Assembly: GCF_002332255.1 (NCBI RefSeq)
Contig: NZ_NRGW01000001.1
Span: 3,286,001 to 3,350,000 of the forward strand
Source of the DNA: Halomonas sp. JB37
GTDB lineage: Bacteria; Pseudomonadota; Gammaproteobacteria; Pseudomonadales; Halomonadaceae
Direction: 5' to 3'
Length of the DNA stretch: 64,000 nt
Shown here: one piece after another, positions 1 to 9,311 of the stretch
How the letters are laid out: each line of letters opens with the position of its first letter
Position numbering within the stretch: position 1 is the stretch's first letter
The notes under the pieces: model-generated
Databases searched by the model: none
What the model saw: only the letters and a program-made list of their open reading frames with translations
What the model was told of the DNA's origin: nothing
Translations under genes and position numbers: made by a program

Positions 1-31
1 TAGCGCCTAGCGCCGCTTAAAGGAGACTTTT

Positions 32-757
32 ATGGCAACCCCACACATTAACGCCGCCCCCGGTGACTTCGCCGATACTGTATTAATGCCCGGCGATCCG
101 CTGCGCGCCAAATACATCGCCGACACCTATCTAGAAGACGTTCGCCAGGTTAATGATGTTCGCAACATGTTTGGCTACACCGGTACTTATAAAGGCCGCA
201 AAATTTCTGTGATGGGCCACGGCATGGGCATTCCGTCGGTCTCCATTTATGCCAAAGAGCTGATCACCGACTACGGTGTGAAATCGCTGATTCGCGTGGG
301 CTCTTGCGGCGCGGTTCGTGACGATGTTAACGTGCGCGATGTGGTCATTGGCATGGGCGCCAGCACCGACTCTAAGGTCAACCGCATGCGCTTTAACGAC
401 CACGATTTTGCAGCGATTGCGGACTTTGACCTGACGCTGCACGCGGTGGCCGCAGCAAAGGCTCAGAACGTTCCGGTAAAAGTCGGCAATATATTCTCAG
501 CTGACCTGTTCTACAACCCTCAGACCGAGATGGCCGAAATGCTGAAGCGCTACGGTATTGTCGGTGTTGAGATGGAAGCTGCTGGCCTGTACGGCGTCGC
601 CGCCGAGTTCGGCGCTCGCGCCATGACGATATGCACCGTGTCGGATCATATTTTGAAGGGTGAATCGCTCTCCAGCGCCGACCGTCAATCGACCTTCGAC
701 GATATGATGCTGATTGCGCTAGACACCGTGCTGCGCGACGACGCAGCGCGCGCTTAG
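32..757 (+). CDS. deoD: Purine-nucleoside phosphorylase DeoD
   Basis: Cytosolic enzyme of nucleoside salvage that splits purine (deoxy)ribonucleosides with phosphate into free base and (deoxy)ribose-1-phosphate. The 241-aa length matches the hexameric DeoD type (about 239 aa in E. coli). Visible motifs are MPGDPLRA near the N-terminus (phosphate binding), RVGSCGAV around residue 91, VEMEAAGLY in the ribose/base site and the TVSDH segment with the catalytic aspartate. The ATG at 32 is preceded by AAGGAG. Cdd follows after 12 nt, so the two form a salvage operon whose upstream part probably lies outside the window. Confidence 0.96.
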   Translation: MATPHINAAPGDFADTVLMPGDPLRAKYIADTYLEDVRQVNDVRNMFGYTGTYKGRKISVMGHGMGIPSVSIYAKELITDYGVKSLIRVGSCGAVRDDVNVRDVVIGMGASTDSKVNRMRFNDHDFAAIADFDLTLHAVAAAKAQNVPVKVGNIFSADLFYNPQTEMAEMLKRYGIVGVEMEAAGLYGVAAEFGARAMTICTVSDHILKGESLSSADRQSTFDDMMLIALDTVLRDDAARA

Positions 758-769
758 GAGACAGTGCTC

Positions 770-1207
770 ATGAGTCAACGTTCTGATGAGTTAATTACAG
801 CAGAGATCGTTTCAGAAGAAATCGTTCAACAGCTGCTAAGTGCGCAAGCCAATGCCTATGCACCCTACTCGAACCACCCGGTAGCTTCAGTGATGGTGAC
901 GTCGGATGGCCAGCAGTTTGCGGGCACCAACGTGGAAGTAGCGCACTATAAAGGCCTGTGTGCCGAAGCATCGGCTATCTCTGCGATGGTCACTGCAGGG
1001 CAGCGCCAGCTCGCGACCGTGTACGTGATGGGACCAGGCGATCATCTTTGCACGCCTTGCGGCGATTGCCGCCAGCGTATTCGCGAGTTCGCAACGCCAG
1101 CAACGCAAATCAAGGTACTTTCCGCTCGCGGCGAGCTGATGAAAACCTACACCATGGAAACCCTACTGCCCGACGCCTTCGGCCCCGAGCAGTTGCCACC
1201 GCGTTAA
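770..1207 (+). CDS. cdd: Cytidine deaminase
   Basis: Zinc-dependent deaminase converting (deoxy)cytidine to (deoxy)uridine for pyrimidine salvage. The 145-aa protein is the short homotetrameric type. It has the zinc/catalytic signature C64-A-E66 and the PCGDC motif with Cys97 and Cys100. I chose the ATG at 770, which sits 9 nt after GGAG (757-760); the GTG at 764 is too close to that site. It lies directly behind deoD and is followed by an intrinsic terminator, so it is the last gene of the operon. Confidence 0.94.
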   Translation: MSQRSDELITAEIVSEEIVQQLLSAQANAYAPYSNHPVASVMVTSDGQQFAGTNVEVAHYKGLCAEASAISAMVTAGQRQLATVYVMGPGDHLCTPCGDCRQRIREFATPATQIKVLSARGELMKTYTMETLLPDAFGPEQLPPR

Positions 1208-1228
1208 TCCCACCTGCACGGCATTAAG

Positions 1229-1254
1229 AACCAGCCCCTTCGCGGGCTGGTTTT
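1229..1254 (+). terminator. Intrinsic terminator after deoD-cdd
   Basis: A 9-bp perfect stem (1229-1237 with 1244-1252) closes a CTTCGC loop and is followed by a short T run. It lies 22 nt after the cdd stop. Confidence 0.85.
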
Positions 1255-1340
1255 GTGCGTTTATTGCTCGTACCCTTAGTGATGACGACTTATCGATGAT
1301 GAAGTGTGCCGCTTAGAGCACATTCCCCTTGGAGAACGCC

Positions 1341-2465
1341 ATGGCTGGTTTACTGCCCAACGTCGATCCCGACGGCTTGCTTGAGTACTCAGTGGTCTAC
1401 ACAGACCGCTCGCTAAATCATATGTCGCAGCAGTTTCAAGGCGTGATGCGCGACATTTCTGCCACGCTGAAAGAAGTCTACAGCGCTCACTCAGTGGCCA
1501 TTGTGCCCGGTAGCGGAACCTTTGGCATGGAGGCGGTAGCGCGTCAGTTTGCGCTCGATCAGAAAACCCTGGTCATCCGCAACGGCTGGTTTAGCTATCG
1601 CTGGACGCAAATTATTGAGATGGGTTGCTTAACTGATCAGCACACGGTGCTTAAAGCGCGGCGACTTAATGCAGATGATGCGACTGCGCCTTTTCAGCCG
1701 GTGCCCATTGATGAAGCCGTAGCGCAGATTCTTAGTGAAAAACCTGCTGTCGTATTCGCCCCGCAGGTGGAAACCTCGGCTGGCTTGTTGCTGCCGGACG
1801 ACTATATCCAGGCGCTTGCAGAGGCCACTCACGAAGTGGGCGGTTTGTTTGTGTTAGACGCCATCGCCGCTGGCACGCTATGGGTAAATATGCAGACGCT
1901 CGGCATTGACGTGGTGGTAAGCGCCCCGCAGAAAGGCTGGAGCGGCTCACCCTGCTGCGCGATGGTGATGCTCTCAGAGCGCGCCACACAGCGATTAAGT
2001 GAGACGCAGAGCAACAGCTTTGCCTGCGACTTAGCGAAGTGGCACAGCATCATGCAGGCCTATGAAAACGGCGGCCACGCTTATCACGCCACCATGCCGA
2101 CCGATGCCTTGCGACAGCTGCGTGGCATCATGCAGGAGACCCGCGATTATGGCTTTGCCAAGGTAAAAGAGGAGCAGCAAGCGATTGGGCATGACGTCCG
2201 CGCCATGCTGAAACGCCACGGCTTTGTTAGCGTTGCCGCTGAAGGCTTTGAGGCACCGGGCGTCGTGGTCTGCTATAACAACGATAGCGGCTTAGTGGGC
2301 AAACTGGCCCAGGCGGGCATCCAAGTAGCCGGCGGCGTGCCGCTGATGTGTGATGAAGGCGACAATTTTCAGACCTTCCGCATTGGCCTGTTTGGGCTTG
2401 ATAAACTCCATCACACCCAGCGTAGCGTCGATAGCTTAGAGCAAGCAATTAAATCAGTGGCCTAA
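1341..2465 (+). CDS. Class V aminotransferase (alanine-glyoxylate / phosphonate transaminase type)
   Basis: PLP-dependent transaminase of fold type I, class V, 374 aa. Visible are the glycine-rich PGSGTFGMEA segment near residue 55 (PLP phosphate), an LDAIAAG aspartate that would contact the pyridine nitrogen, and SAPQKGWSGSP with the presumed Schiff-base lysine. The family includes serine-pyruvate, alanine-glyoxylate and 2-aminoethylphosphonate transaminases; the substrate cannot be told from sequence. The ATG at 1341 follows GGAG at 1331-1334; an upstream in-frame TTG at 1329 overlaps this site and is unlikely to be the start. It stands alone between two terminators. Confidence 0.88.
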   Translation: MAGLLPNVDPDGLLEYSVVYTDRSLNHMSQQFQGVMRDISATLKEVYSAHSVAIVPGSGTFGMEAVARQFALDQKTLVIRNGWFSYRWTQIIEMGCLTDQHTVLKARRLNADDATAPFQPVPIDEAVAQILSEKPAVVFAPQVETSAGLLLPDDYIQALAEATHEVGGLFVLDAIAAGTLWVNMQTLGIDVVVSAPQKGWSGSPCCAMVMLSERATQRLSETQSNSFACDLAKWHSIMQAYENGGHAYHATMPTDALRQLRGIMQETRDYGFAKVKEEQQAIGHDVRAMLKRHGFVSVAAEGFEAPGVVVCYNNDSGLVGKLAQAGIQVAGGVPLMCDEGDNFQTFRIGLFGLDKLHHTQRSVDSLEQAIKSVA

Positions 2466-2472
2466 TACGACA

Positions 2473-2499
2473 ATGCCCGCCATTAAAGACGGCGGGCAT
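2473..2499. terminator. Terminator between convergent genes
   Basis: Perfect 9-bp inverted repeat (2473-2481 with 2491-2499) between the converging aminotransferase and CBS-protein genes. The T tracts on either side are weak, so it may serve both directions inefficiently. Confidence 0.6.
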
Positions 2500-2532
2500 G
2501 TTCTACGGCCAGTGATATCTTGGCGAAATGTG

Positions 2533-3222
2533 CTACGAATAGCCAAAGCCGCGCGGCATCATGCCCAGGTGATTGTCGACCCGAGTCACCCCTGCAATGT
2601 TTTCTGCTGCAACAGCTGCTGCTTGCTTCTGCTCTAGCGACTCAACTAGCCCCCAAAGCTCTACCGCACCGCCGTTGACAATCACGCTAATGTTTCCCGT
2701 CTGCACACCGGCGTTATGCTCAACTTCTTTTAAAATAGCGTCTCGAATGTGTCGATCATCGGTCGGTGATTGGGTCGGTGCCACTGCCGCATTAGCAACC
2801 CCTTGTAGCAAGTTGGCACGACTGACAATGCCTATCAGCTTATCGTCGCGCACGACGGGTACGCGTTTAATGTGATTTTTTTCTAGCAATCGAGCAATAT
2901 CGTGAAGGGGTGTGTTCTCTTCCACCGTGATCGGATTCGGGGTCATCACCTCATGCGCTTTACGGCCATGCTGCTTAACGTAGTCGCCGGGATCTTTGCC
3001 CCCGCTGACCAGCGATAACCACCAGGATTGAGGACCGTCATCGTCATTTTTCAGTTGGCGCATCAAATCGCCTTCGCTGACAATTCCGATCACCCGTTGC
3101 TCGGCGTCAATAACAGGAACGGCGCTAATGCGGTTATTGATCAGTAGCTGGGCAATGTCACGCACCTCGGCATCGGGGCTCACACTGATGACTTTTGGCG
3201 TCATAATATCAATAGCTTGCAT
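2533..3222 (-). CDS. CBS domain pair plus BON domain protein
   Basis: Cytosolic regulatory-type protein of 229 aa. Residues 1-130 hold two CBS repeats, each starting with an MTP motif (DIMTPKVISV and EVMTPNPITV) and ending with GIVS. Residues about 150-225 form a BON domain with the pattern VNGGAVELWGLVES. CBS pairs usually bind adenine nucleotides; BON domains are linked to membrane or envelope stress. The start is the ATG at 3222, preceded by AAGGAG; an upstream in-frame extension to 3294 has no such site. No specific function can be assigned. Confidence 0.85.
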   Translation of the reverse strand: MQAIDIMTPKVISVSPDAEVRDIAQLLINNRISAVPVIDAEQRVIGIVSEGDLMRQLKNDDDGPQSWWLSLVSGGKDPGDYVKQHGRKAHEVMTPNPITVEENTPLHDIARLLEKNHIKRVPVVRDDKLIGIVSRANLLQGVANAAVAPTQSPTDDRHIRDAILKEVEHNAGVQTGNISVIVNGGAVELWGLVESLEQKQAAAVAAENIAGVTRVDNHLGMMPRGFGYS

Positions 3223-3352
3223 GGCTTTTCTCCTTGCGACAGCTCTAAGATGAACCTTAAAGGCTGCGCCGCAAACGCAGGTTAACCTACCCATTATTTG
3301 AGCCTAGTTCGCTCCTCGCGATTTAGCCATGCATTCGCTGTGGTTCACGCTG

Positions 3353-4828
3353 TTAGTTGCTGCCCTTCATGACCTCGTTCTTGATGACCTCGTTCTTGAT
3401 GACCTCGTTCTTAATGACAGTATTCTCTTCGACTTTTTCAACATCAACAATCCCTGAGCGACTGACCACAACCTTCCAGCGGGCAAGATAGGGCGAGTCT
3501 TCGCTGCCGGTTTCTCGAACGACGAGGTTAAATAAATGGCGACGCTCAACGCTTTCACGAACCGCTTGGCCATCTTTCAGGCGGTATATGTGGTGCTTTC
3601 CCTTATTCATTAATCGAGTAAGCATTGATATATCGAGATTCAGCGTTTCACGGGTATGTTCGTAGCCGCTTAAAAAACGAGTGGGCGACATACGCGAACT
3701 TGAACGATAGTGCAGCACCATTTCTTCACGCTGGGCGACCGTGCGGCGGCGCATCTGCTGAATGTCGTCGCTTAACGAGGCGAAGCGTTTGTAATCAAAC
3801 CACTCTAGCTGGCGGCCTACCAAGGCATTACGAGTAGGGTCGAGATACTGACGGCGCCACTTAGGCCGTCCTTTGCGCAGCAGCCGCCAGAGGGTGTTGC
3901 GCAAATCGTCTTTGAACACTTCCCGCATGGCGTAAAGAAGCGCCATGGCCAGCACAAACAGCGCCGTAATATCGCCTACCACCTCACGCACGCGTAATAC
4001 ACCCAACGTTACGCATGCCATCACCACGGCCGTCGCCAGCGCCTTAACCGCTTTTTGCTCACCGCCACCCAGCTCTAACGCCTGCTGTTTAAGCGTGATG
4101 GGATGCTCGATTAGGCGGCGCAGCAGGCGCATTTTATTCGACATTCGAGTGGGATCAGCCATCACTCGCTCAGCGTTATACTCCTGCTCGCGACGATACT
4201 CATCCTCACGATGGCATACGCTAATAAAGCGCCGACGGCTTTCGGTAAACTCACCGCCACGAGGCATGTGCGCTACCAACGCCAACAGCTGCTGCTCAGT
4301 AAACCAAGAGAGATAATTATCAATATTAGCAAAGTACTTATATAAGCTTTCATCGCTGGGCTGATTGCGCCGCAGCCGCTTAAGTATGCCATCGCTTAAA
4401 TCGATCATTTCATTCAGCTGGTCGCGTAAAGCGTTGGCGCTTTCGTGCACCTCACTGTTCTCTTCTCGCTCCTCTTGGCGGGCATGGCGCAGCTTATTGG
4501 CACTGACCAACATCATCTGAGTGGTGCGCTCCATCGCCACCACGTACTGATAAGCATATAAACTCAAACTCAGCCGGTAAGAGTCACTGCCCAAACGGTT
4601 TCGGCTGGCGAGACGGCTATGCACCAGCGGCAGCAGATATTCGTCACTATAGTAGGTGCGCGACACATTAATTGCCGAGTGGTAAAACGCTTCCTCGGAG
4701 ATGAGCTGGGTACTTAATCCCAGCTCGCCAGGTATGAAAAGATAAACATCGAGGTTATGCGATGTCTCTTCCTTAAGCCGCCGAGTAAGGCGCAGCTGAA
4801 AGCTATTTTTACGCTCAACGTTGATCAC
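3353..4828 (-). CDS. Unrecognised protein with central hydrophobic hairpin and C-terminal repeat
   Basis: Predicted 491-aa protein that I do not recognise. The N-terminal half is charged and probably helical, with an acidic coiled-coil-like stretch near residues 110-150. Around residues 265-305 there are two hydrophobic segments (ALATAVVMACVTLGVLRV and DITALFVLAMALLYAM) that look like a membrane hairpin. Basic, tryptophan-rich sequence follows (NTLWRLLRKGRPKWRRQY). The C-terminus carries three copies of the pentapeptide KNEV(I/M). The start is a GTG at 4828 behind a GGGGGGAG site. It lies 132 bp downstream of the MscS-type channel gene on the same strand, so the two may be co-transcribed. Confidence 0.8.
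   Translation of the reverse strand: MINVERKNSFQLRLTRRLKEETSHNLDVYLFIPGELGLSTQLISEEAFYHSAINVSRTYYSDEYLLPLVHSRLASRNRLGSDSYRLSLSLYAYQYVVAMERTTQMMLVSANKLRHARQEEREENSEVHESANALRDQLNEMIDLSDGILKRLRRNQPSDESLYKYFANIDNYLSWFTEQQLLALVAHMPRGGEFTESRRRFISVCHREDEYRREQEYNAERVMADPTRMSNKMRLLRRLIEHPITLKQQALELGGGEQKAVKALATAVVMACVTLGVLRVREVVGDITALFVLAMALLYAMREVFKDDLRNTLWRLLRKGRPKWRRQYLDPTRNALVGRQLEWFDYKRFASLSDDIQQMRRRTVAQREEMVLHYRSSSRMSPTRFLSGYEHTRETLNLDISMLTRLMNKGKHHIYRLKDGQAVRESVERRHLFNLVVRETGSEDSPYLARWKVVVSRSGIVDVEKVEENTVIKNEVIKNEVIKNEVMKGSN
3371..3415. repeat. Three 15-bp tandem repeats at the gene 3' end
   Basis: Unit GACCTCGTTCTTGAT occurs at 3371-3385, 3386-3400 and, with one change, 3401-3415. Read on the minus strand it codes for the repeated KNEVI pentapeptide at the C-terminus of the 491-aa protein. 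The unit is five codons, so copy-number change keeps frame. Confidence 0.95.
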
Positions 4829-4960
4829 TTGCGCTCCCCCCCGACGTCAATGCTCACTACGATAATATTGAGAAGCTAAAGCCACATCTCCAGGATCCTC
4901 TGCATTTGGCGAACGGGCGCCACTGCACCTTTGCATAACAGATACCCGCTATCGCCGTGG

Positions 4961-7411
4961 TTACTCATCGCCGTGTTCGCCACTGGCGCTGGTATAGGTA
5001 TTGCTCTGGGGCTCGCCTTGAGCCTGGGGTTTGTGACGATGTGACGCCGCTCGCTCAGACGTCTTATCGTTTGCCCGCTCCCGTTCATCTATTTGCGTTT
5101 CTGCCGTAGTAGGCAGCGGTGCGGGCTGGGGCGGCGCGGGCTTTTTACGCGAGCTATCTGTGTCCTCTTCGCCGCTGGGCTCGATGGCAAAGTCAGTACC
5201 GGTTTCATCCTGACGACGGTCTTCAGAGCGCGCTTCCATACTGACGCTAAGACGCGGGATGCCCAGGTCAATCGCCTGAGATTCCATGCGCTGTTTTAGC
5301 AGCAGGTTAAATGCCCGGGAAACATCCCACTGCATTTCTGGCGCCGTACGAAAACGCATACGCAGAATAGGACAGCCATCTTCGAAGCCCTGAACCCCCT
5401 GCATCTCAAGCGGCGACCAGATGTAATGGCGCATCATCGGATCTTTACGCAGCTCTTGGGCGGTCTCCTGCATCAGCGTAATCGCATCGTCGATCTTCAT
5501 ATCGTAGGGAATTCGGATACGCATTAATGCGATACCGAACTGGCGCGACATATTGTGAATCGATTCGATACGGCTAAAGGTGATGATATGCACGACACCG
5601 TCTAGATCGCGTAAACGCACGGTGCGCAGCGTTAGCCCTTCGACCGTTCCCATATGATTATTGATCTTAACGAAGTCATCTACCGCTAGCGAATCTTCGA
5701 TCAAGATAAAAATACCGGTAATCAAATCCTGAACGAGGGTTTGGGCACCAAAACCAATGGCCAAACCGATCACACCCGCACCGGCCAGTAGCGGCGTCAC
5801 ATTGACGCCTAAGTTGGCCAATCCAGAAATTACCGCAATAATTAAAATGATGACAAAAATGACGTTGCGAATCATCGGCGTGATGGTTTGCGCCCGCGCC
5901 TGATTAACGCGCCGCCCGCGCGAACGCGCAGAGGAGGTAAGCGCGCGCTGAATTGCCGTGTCAGCCAGAATCCATACCAGCCACGCAAGCAGTACGGTGG
6001 CACCCAGGCTGACCAGCGCTTGACCAATTCGGGCGCTGGCAACGGCTTGCTGGCCAAGACCAAACAATGACCCACCCCACACCTGCATGGAAAGTTCGGC
6101 AAACACCATCCACGAACAGATATGCGCCAACACAAAACCAAACCGCTCTAGGCGCTTACGGTACTGGCTGTAGCGATGGCGATGACGGCGTTTCCCCATC
6201 CGTTCCGACTGGCGTCGCAGTAGCCCCGTAATGACTAATGTGAGCACCAGCAGGCTGGCTGAAATAATCGAACGAGCCAGCGCGGTACCCACATCGCCAA
6301 CGGTAATAAAAATAGCCAGCAGAGAACCGCTCACCAGCAGCAGCGCGGGAATATGCCACAGGCCGCCCAGCGAGCGAATCATTTCAACGGCCGTACTGGC
6401 ATCGCGGCGCTGTTTAAACGGACGATTGCAAATCAGATGGCGCACGGGACGTTTAAATTTAAAAATAAACCGCACGGATAGTAGCGCCGCCAGCATATTG
6501 GCAAGCACCGATACCAGGCTCGACAGCTCACTCCCAAGCAGCTCTACCAAGCGTGTAGAGTTAACCGCGTCACCGAGAGCAATCAATGCCCCAATCACAA
6601 ACAGGCCACGCAGGGCCTGCTGCTGGAGAAGCTGAACAGCGGTAAAACGATGACCGCGGCTGAAAAATGCCACCACCGTTTCAAACACCACCGACAGCGC
6701 TCGACCGCACAGGCAAATATACGCCACGACTAATACCATCGTTCGCCCTGGACTATCAGGCAGCACCTGACCAATCCCTAGCGTGATGGCAAAGGCTAGC
6801 GCCCAGGGCAGCATGCGCCGGAAAAAATGTATCGCCAGTAGCCTGCCTTTCGGGTCACGAGGTAGATCCAACGGCCAATGGCGGCGAGTTGCCAGCATCC
6901 GCCCAAAAGCTATCATCACCACCAGAAGCCCTGTCCAGACAAGCGCCAGCACCGCGCCCTCAGCCACGGCTCGAATGATCTCACCCTGATCAGCATCATC
7001 GTTAAGCGCGCGTAAATCGTCAGCGCCCTGCGACAATTGGCGCGACCACTCATCAAGGGGAGAATTGCCGGCTTGAGCTTGATCACCAAGATCGCTGAGC
7101 GTATCTGCAAGCGCGCCAAGCAGGCCTTGCCGCAAAATACTGTCTTCCTCATTGGCAGCATCCGTGGTGATCTGCAGCTCGCGCAGCGACGCCAACAGTT
7201 GGGTCCGCTGCTCCTCGTTTTCGAGCATGCCGATAACATCGTTTAACGAGCTCTGAAACTCGCTCCCGCTAACGTCGGCTTTTTCCTCATCAGCGCCGCC
7301 GCCCAAACTTGGCAGGGACACCATCTGCGCCTGAGCCTGCATGGCAGTCACGCTGATCAGCACAAAGAAGACGATGCTTATTATCGTGTGGGTTAACCGG
7401 TGCTGTCGCAC
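4961..7411 (-). CDS. Large MscS-family mechanosensitive channel (YbiO-like)
   Basis: Inner-membrane channel of 816 aa that would release solutes on hypo-osmotic shock. A signal peptide ends around residue 28 (SVTAMQAQA). A periplasmic region rich in acidic residues follows, then about ten hydrophobic segments. The MscS pore helix is GAGVIGLAIGFGAQTLVQD near residue 550, followed by the beta domain (DDFVKINNHMGTVEGL) and a cytoplasmic vestibule. The tail after residue 730 is hydrophilic and low in complexity. Length and layout resemble E. coli YbiO. The start is a GTG at 7411 behind CAGGAG; no better ATG is visible. Such channels suit a halophile exposed to salinity downshifts. Confidence 0.9.
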   Translation of the reverse strand: MRQHRLTHTIISIVFFVLISVTAMQAQAQMVSLPSLGGGADEEKADVSGSEFQSSLNDVIGMLENEEQRTQLLASLRELQITTDAANEEDSILRQGLLGALADTLSDLGDQAQAGNSPLDEWSRQLSQGADDLRALNDDADQGEIIRAVAEGAVLALVWTGLLVVMIAFGRMLATRRHWPLDLPRDPKGRLLAIHFFRRMLPWALAFAITLGIGQVLPDSPGRTMVLVVAYICLCGRALSVVFETVVAFFSRGHRFTAVQLLQQQALRGLFVIGALIALGDAVNSTRLVELLGSELSSLVSVLANMLAALLSVRFIFKFKRPVRHLICNRPFKQRRDASTAVEMIRSLGGLWHIPALLLVSGSLLAIFITVGDVGTALARSIISASLLVLTLVITGLLRRQSERMGKRRHRHRYSQYRKRLERFGFVLAHICSWMVFAELSMQVWGGSLFGLGQQAVASARIGQALVSLGATVLLAWLVWILADTAIQRALTSSARSRGRRVNQARAQTITPMIRNVIFVIILIIAVISGLANLGVNVTPLLAGAGVIGLAIGFGAQTLVQDLITGIFILIEDSLAVDDFVKINNHMGTVEGLTLRTVRLRDLDGVVHIITFSRIESIHNMSRQFGIALMRIRIPYDMKIDDAITLMQETAQELRKDPMMRHYIWSPLEMQGVQGFEDGCPILRMRFRTAPEMQWDVSRAFNLLLKQRMESQAIDLGIPRLSVSMEARSEDRRQDETGTDFAIEPSGEEDTDSSRKKPAPPQPAPLPTTAETQIDERERANDKTSERAASHRHKPQAQGEPQSNTYTSASGEHGDE

Positions 7412-7538
7412 GCTTTACTCCTGAAAATTAGTCTGAATAGCGTCCTGCTGACCTTCTTCATGCGCATTGAGTACGCGCAGCCTCGACGCGTGTCTATGAT
7501 AGGCTGAGCACCTAAACGTTCACCTCAAGGATGCTGAG

Positions 7539-8570
7539 ATGACGCTACAAGCTCCGCCCAACCGCTTAAACAGCCATGGAAAAAACCGGCATGTTGGCGT
7601 CGAAATTGAATTTGCTGGCCTACCGCCCAGCGACACAGCGCTGATCGTACGCGATCTATTTGGCGGGGAGCTTAACGTGGTAAGCCCTCACCGGCTACTA
7701 GTAGAGGCTACTCGCTGGGGCCAATTTGGTATCGAGCTAGACACTCAGTACGCTCACCCTGACCAATCCTTGTTTGAAGACCCTAGCGCTCTCGACAACG
7801 AGTGGACGCGCCACCGGCAGCAACGCCGCATTGAGTTTCACCAGAAAACCCGTGAGCTGATTGGCGACATGGTCACGGGCCTAGTACCGACAGAGATCGT
7901 TGTGCCACCCGTGCCCTGGAATGAACTCGAAGCGCTAGACACGCTATTTGAAACTCTGCGCAAGCACGGTGCGAAAGGCACCGATGCAAGCCTAATGTAT
8001 GGGTTCGGGCTGCATCTTAATCCGGAAGTGGCGCATTTTGACGTCGGCTACCTGCTCGCCATGCTGCGGGCCTATATGCTACTTGCCAGCTGGTTGCGCG
8101 ACGACATCAAAATCGACATTACCCGGGAAATACTGCCTCACGCCAACCCTTTCCCTAAAGAATACGTGCTGAAAGTGCTCGATAGCCACTATTCACCCGA
8201 TCTTGACACGCTGATCAATGACTATCTGCACTACAACCCTACGCGTAATCGCGAATTGGATATGCTGCCACTATTCGCCTATTTACGCCCAGCGCATCCG
8301 CATGCATTGCTGCATGCCAAGCTCACTAAATCGCGCCCTACCTTTCATTACCGGCTGCCTAATGCACAGCTTTCACAGCCCGGCTGGGGCTCGGTCGTTG
8401 AATGGAACCGCTGGGTCGAGGTAGAAAAACTCGCCGCCAATGCCGAGGTACTGCTGGCACGGTGCGCCGAATATATCGCCGATCAAAACCGGCCGCTGCT
8501 AACGCGTGTAAAAGCAAAGCTGGCCCGAGGATCAAAAAAACTGGGCCACTGGCTTCGCCGTAAACGTTAG
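7539..8570 (+). CDS. Putative amidoligase (Amidoligase_2 type)
   Basis: 343-aa protein with the amidoligase opening signature HVGVEIEFAGL (residues about 18-28), the strand of the glutamine-synthetase-like fold that places metal-binding glutamates. Further family features are the EATRWGQFGIELD segment and GFGLHLNPEVAHF. These enzymes are predicted to use ATP to form an amide or isopeptide bond between a carboxylate and an amine; their substrates are mostly unknown. The C-terminus is basic. The ATG at 7539 follows CAAGG. A peptidase-C26-type glutamine amidotransferase gene follows after 43 bp. Such pairing is a described neighbourhood for this family and suggests one enzyme makes, and the other cleaves or feeds, a gamma-glutamyl-type bond. 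Confidence 0.8.
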   Translation: MTLQAPPNRLNSHGKNRHVGVEIEFAGLPPSDTALIVRDLFGGELNVVSPHRLLVEATRWGQFGIELDTQYAHPDQSLFEDPSALDNEWTRHRQQRRIEFHQKTRELIGDMVTGLVPTEIVVPPVPWNELEALDTLFETLRKHGAKGTDASLMYGFGLHLNPEVAHFDVGYLLAMLRAYMLLASWLRDDIKIDITREILPHANPFPKEYVLKVLDSHYSPDLDTLINDYLHYNPTRNRELDMLPLFAYLRPAHPHALLHAKLTKSRPTFHYRLPNAQLSQPGWGSVVEWNRWVEVEKLAANAEVLLARCAEYIADQNRPLLTRVKAKLARGSKKLGHWLRRKR

Positions 8571-8613
8571 AGCGCACCTTCTTTAATTTAAAAAATAGCG
8601 AGTAACTATCGGC

Positions 8614-9306
8614 ATGTCTCGACCGCTTATCGGAATCACAACGTCTGATCAAAAAAGCCAGCTAGCCTGGTGGTTTGATTGGTTTGCCGTCTGGCGCCAT
8701 GGTGGTAAGCCGCTGCGCCTATCGCCCGCGCGCGCTTTACCGAAGAGCCTGGATGGCTTGATCATTGGCGGCGGCGACGACATACAGGCCTACCTCTACG
8801 GCGCAGAGGTACAGCTGGATGTGCGCCTTGACCCCGCGCGCGATGAGCTAGAGCTTATGCTACTGGAACGTTTTATTCCGTTACAAACGCCGGTACTAGG
8901 CATCTGCAGGGGGGCGCAATTAATCAACGTGCATCTTGGCGGCACGCTTGATCCTGACATCTACACCACCCATGAAGGCTTAAAGCGGCGCCGTACCGTG
9001 CTACCCCGCAAAACCGTCGACATTGTCGGCGCAAGCAAGCTACACCGCTTGCTGGGAGTAACGTGGTGCCGCGTCAATAGCCTGCATCATCAAGCCGTTT
9101 ACCAAGCTGGACGGGGCATTGATATCGTCGCTCGCGACCGCGATGGCCTAGTGCAAGGCATCGAGTCTCGTGAGCATGACTTTTTGATTGGCGTGCAATG
9201 GCACCCCGAATGGCTGATTTTCAACCGCCCCCAGCAGCGCTTAATTCGCGCACTGGTGGCGGCATCAAAGCGCCATTCTAGCCGGTGCGGAAAACAGTGC
9301 GAGTAG
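8614..9306 (+). CDS. Class I glutamine amidotransferase / peptidase C26 family
   Basis: 230-aa protein with the class I GATase triad: nucleophile Cys in LGICRGAQLINV, His in GVQWHPEW and the following Glu. The IIGGGDDI motif and the overall layout match PuuD-like gamma-glutamyl hydrolases. It is probably cytosolic and hydrolyses a gamma-glutamyl amide, or supplies ammonia. The Shine-Dalgarno site is weak. It lies 43 bp after the amidoligase gene, so a shared pathway is likely. Its end is only 5 nt from the 3' end of the convergent tpx gene. Confidence 0.85.
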   Translation: MSRPLIGITTSDQKSQLAWWFDWFAVWRHGGKPLRLSPARALPKSLDGLIIGGGDDIQAYLYGAEVQLDVRLDPARDELELMLLERFIPLQTPVLGICRGAQLINVHLGGTLDPDIYTTHEGLKRRRTVLPRKTVDIVGASKLHRLLGVTWCRVNSLHHQAVYQAGRGIDIVARDRDGLVQGIESREHDFLIGVQWHPEWLIFNRPQQRLIRALVAASKRHSSRCGKQCE

Positions 9307-9311
9307 CGTTA

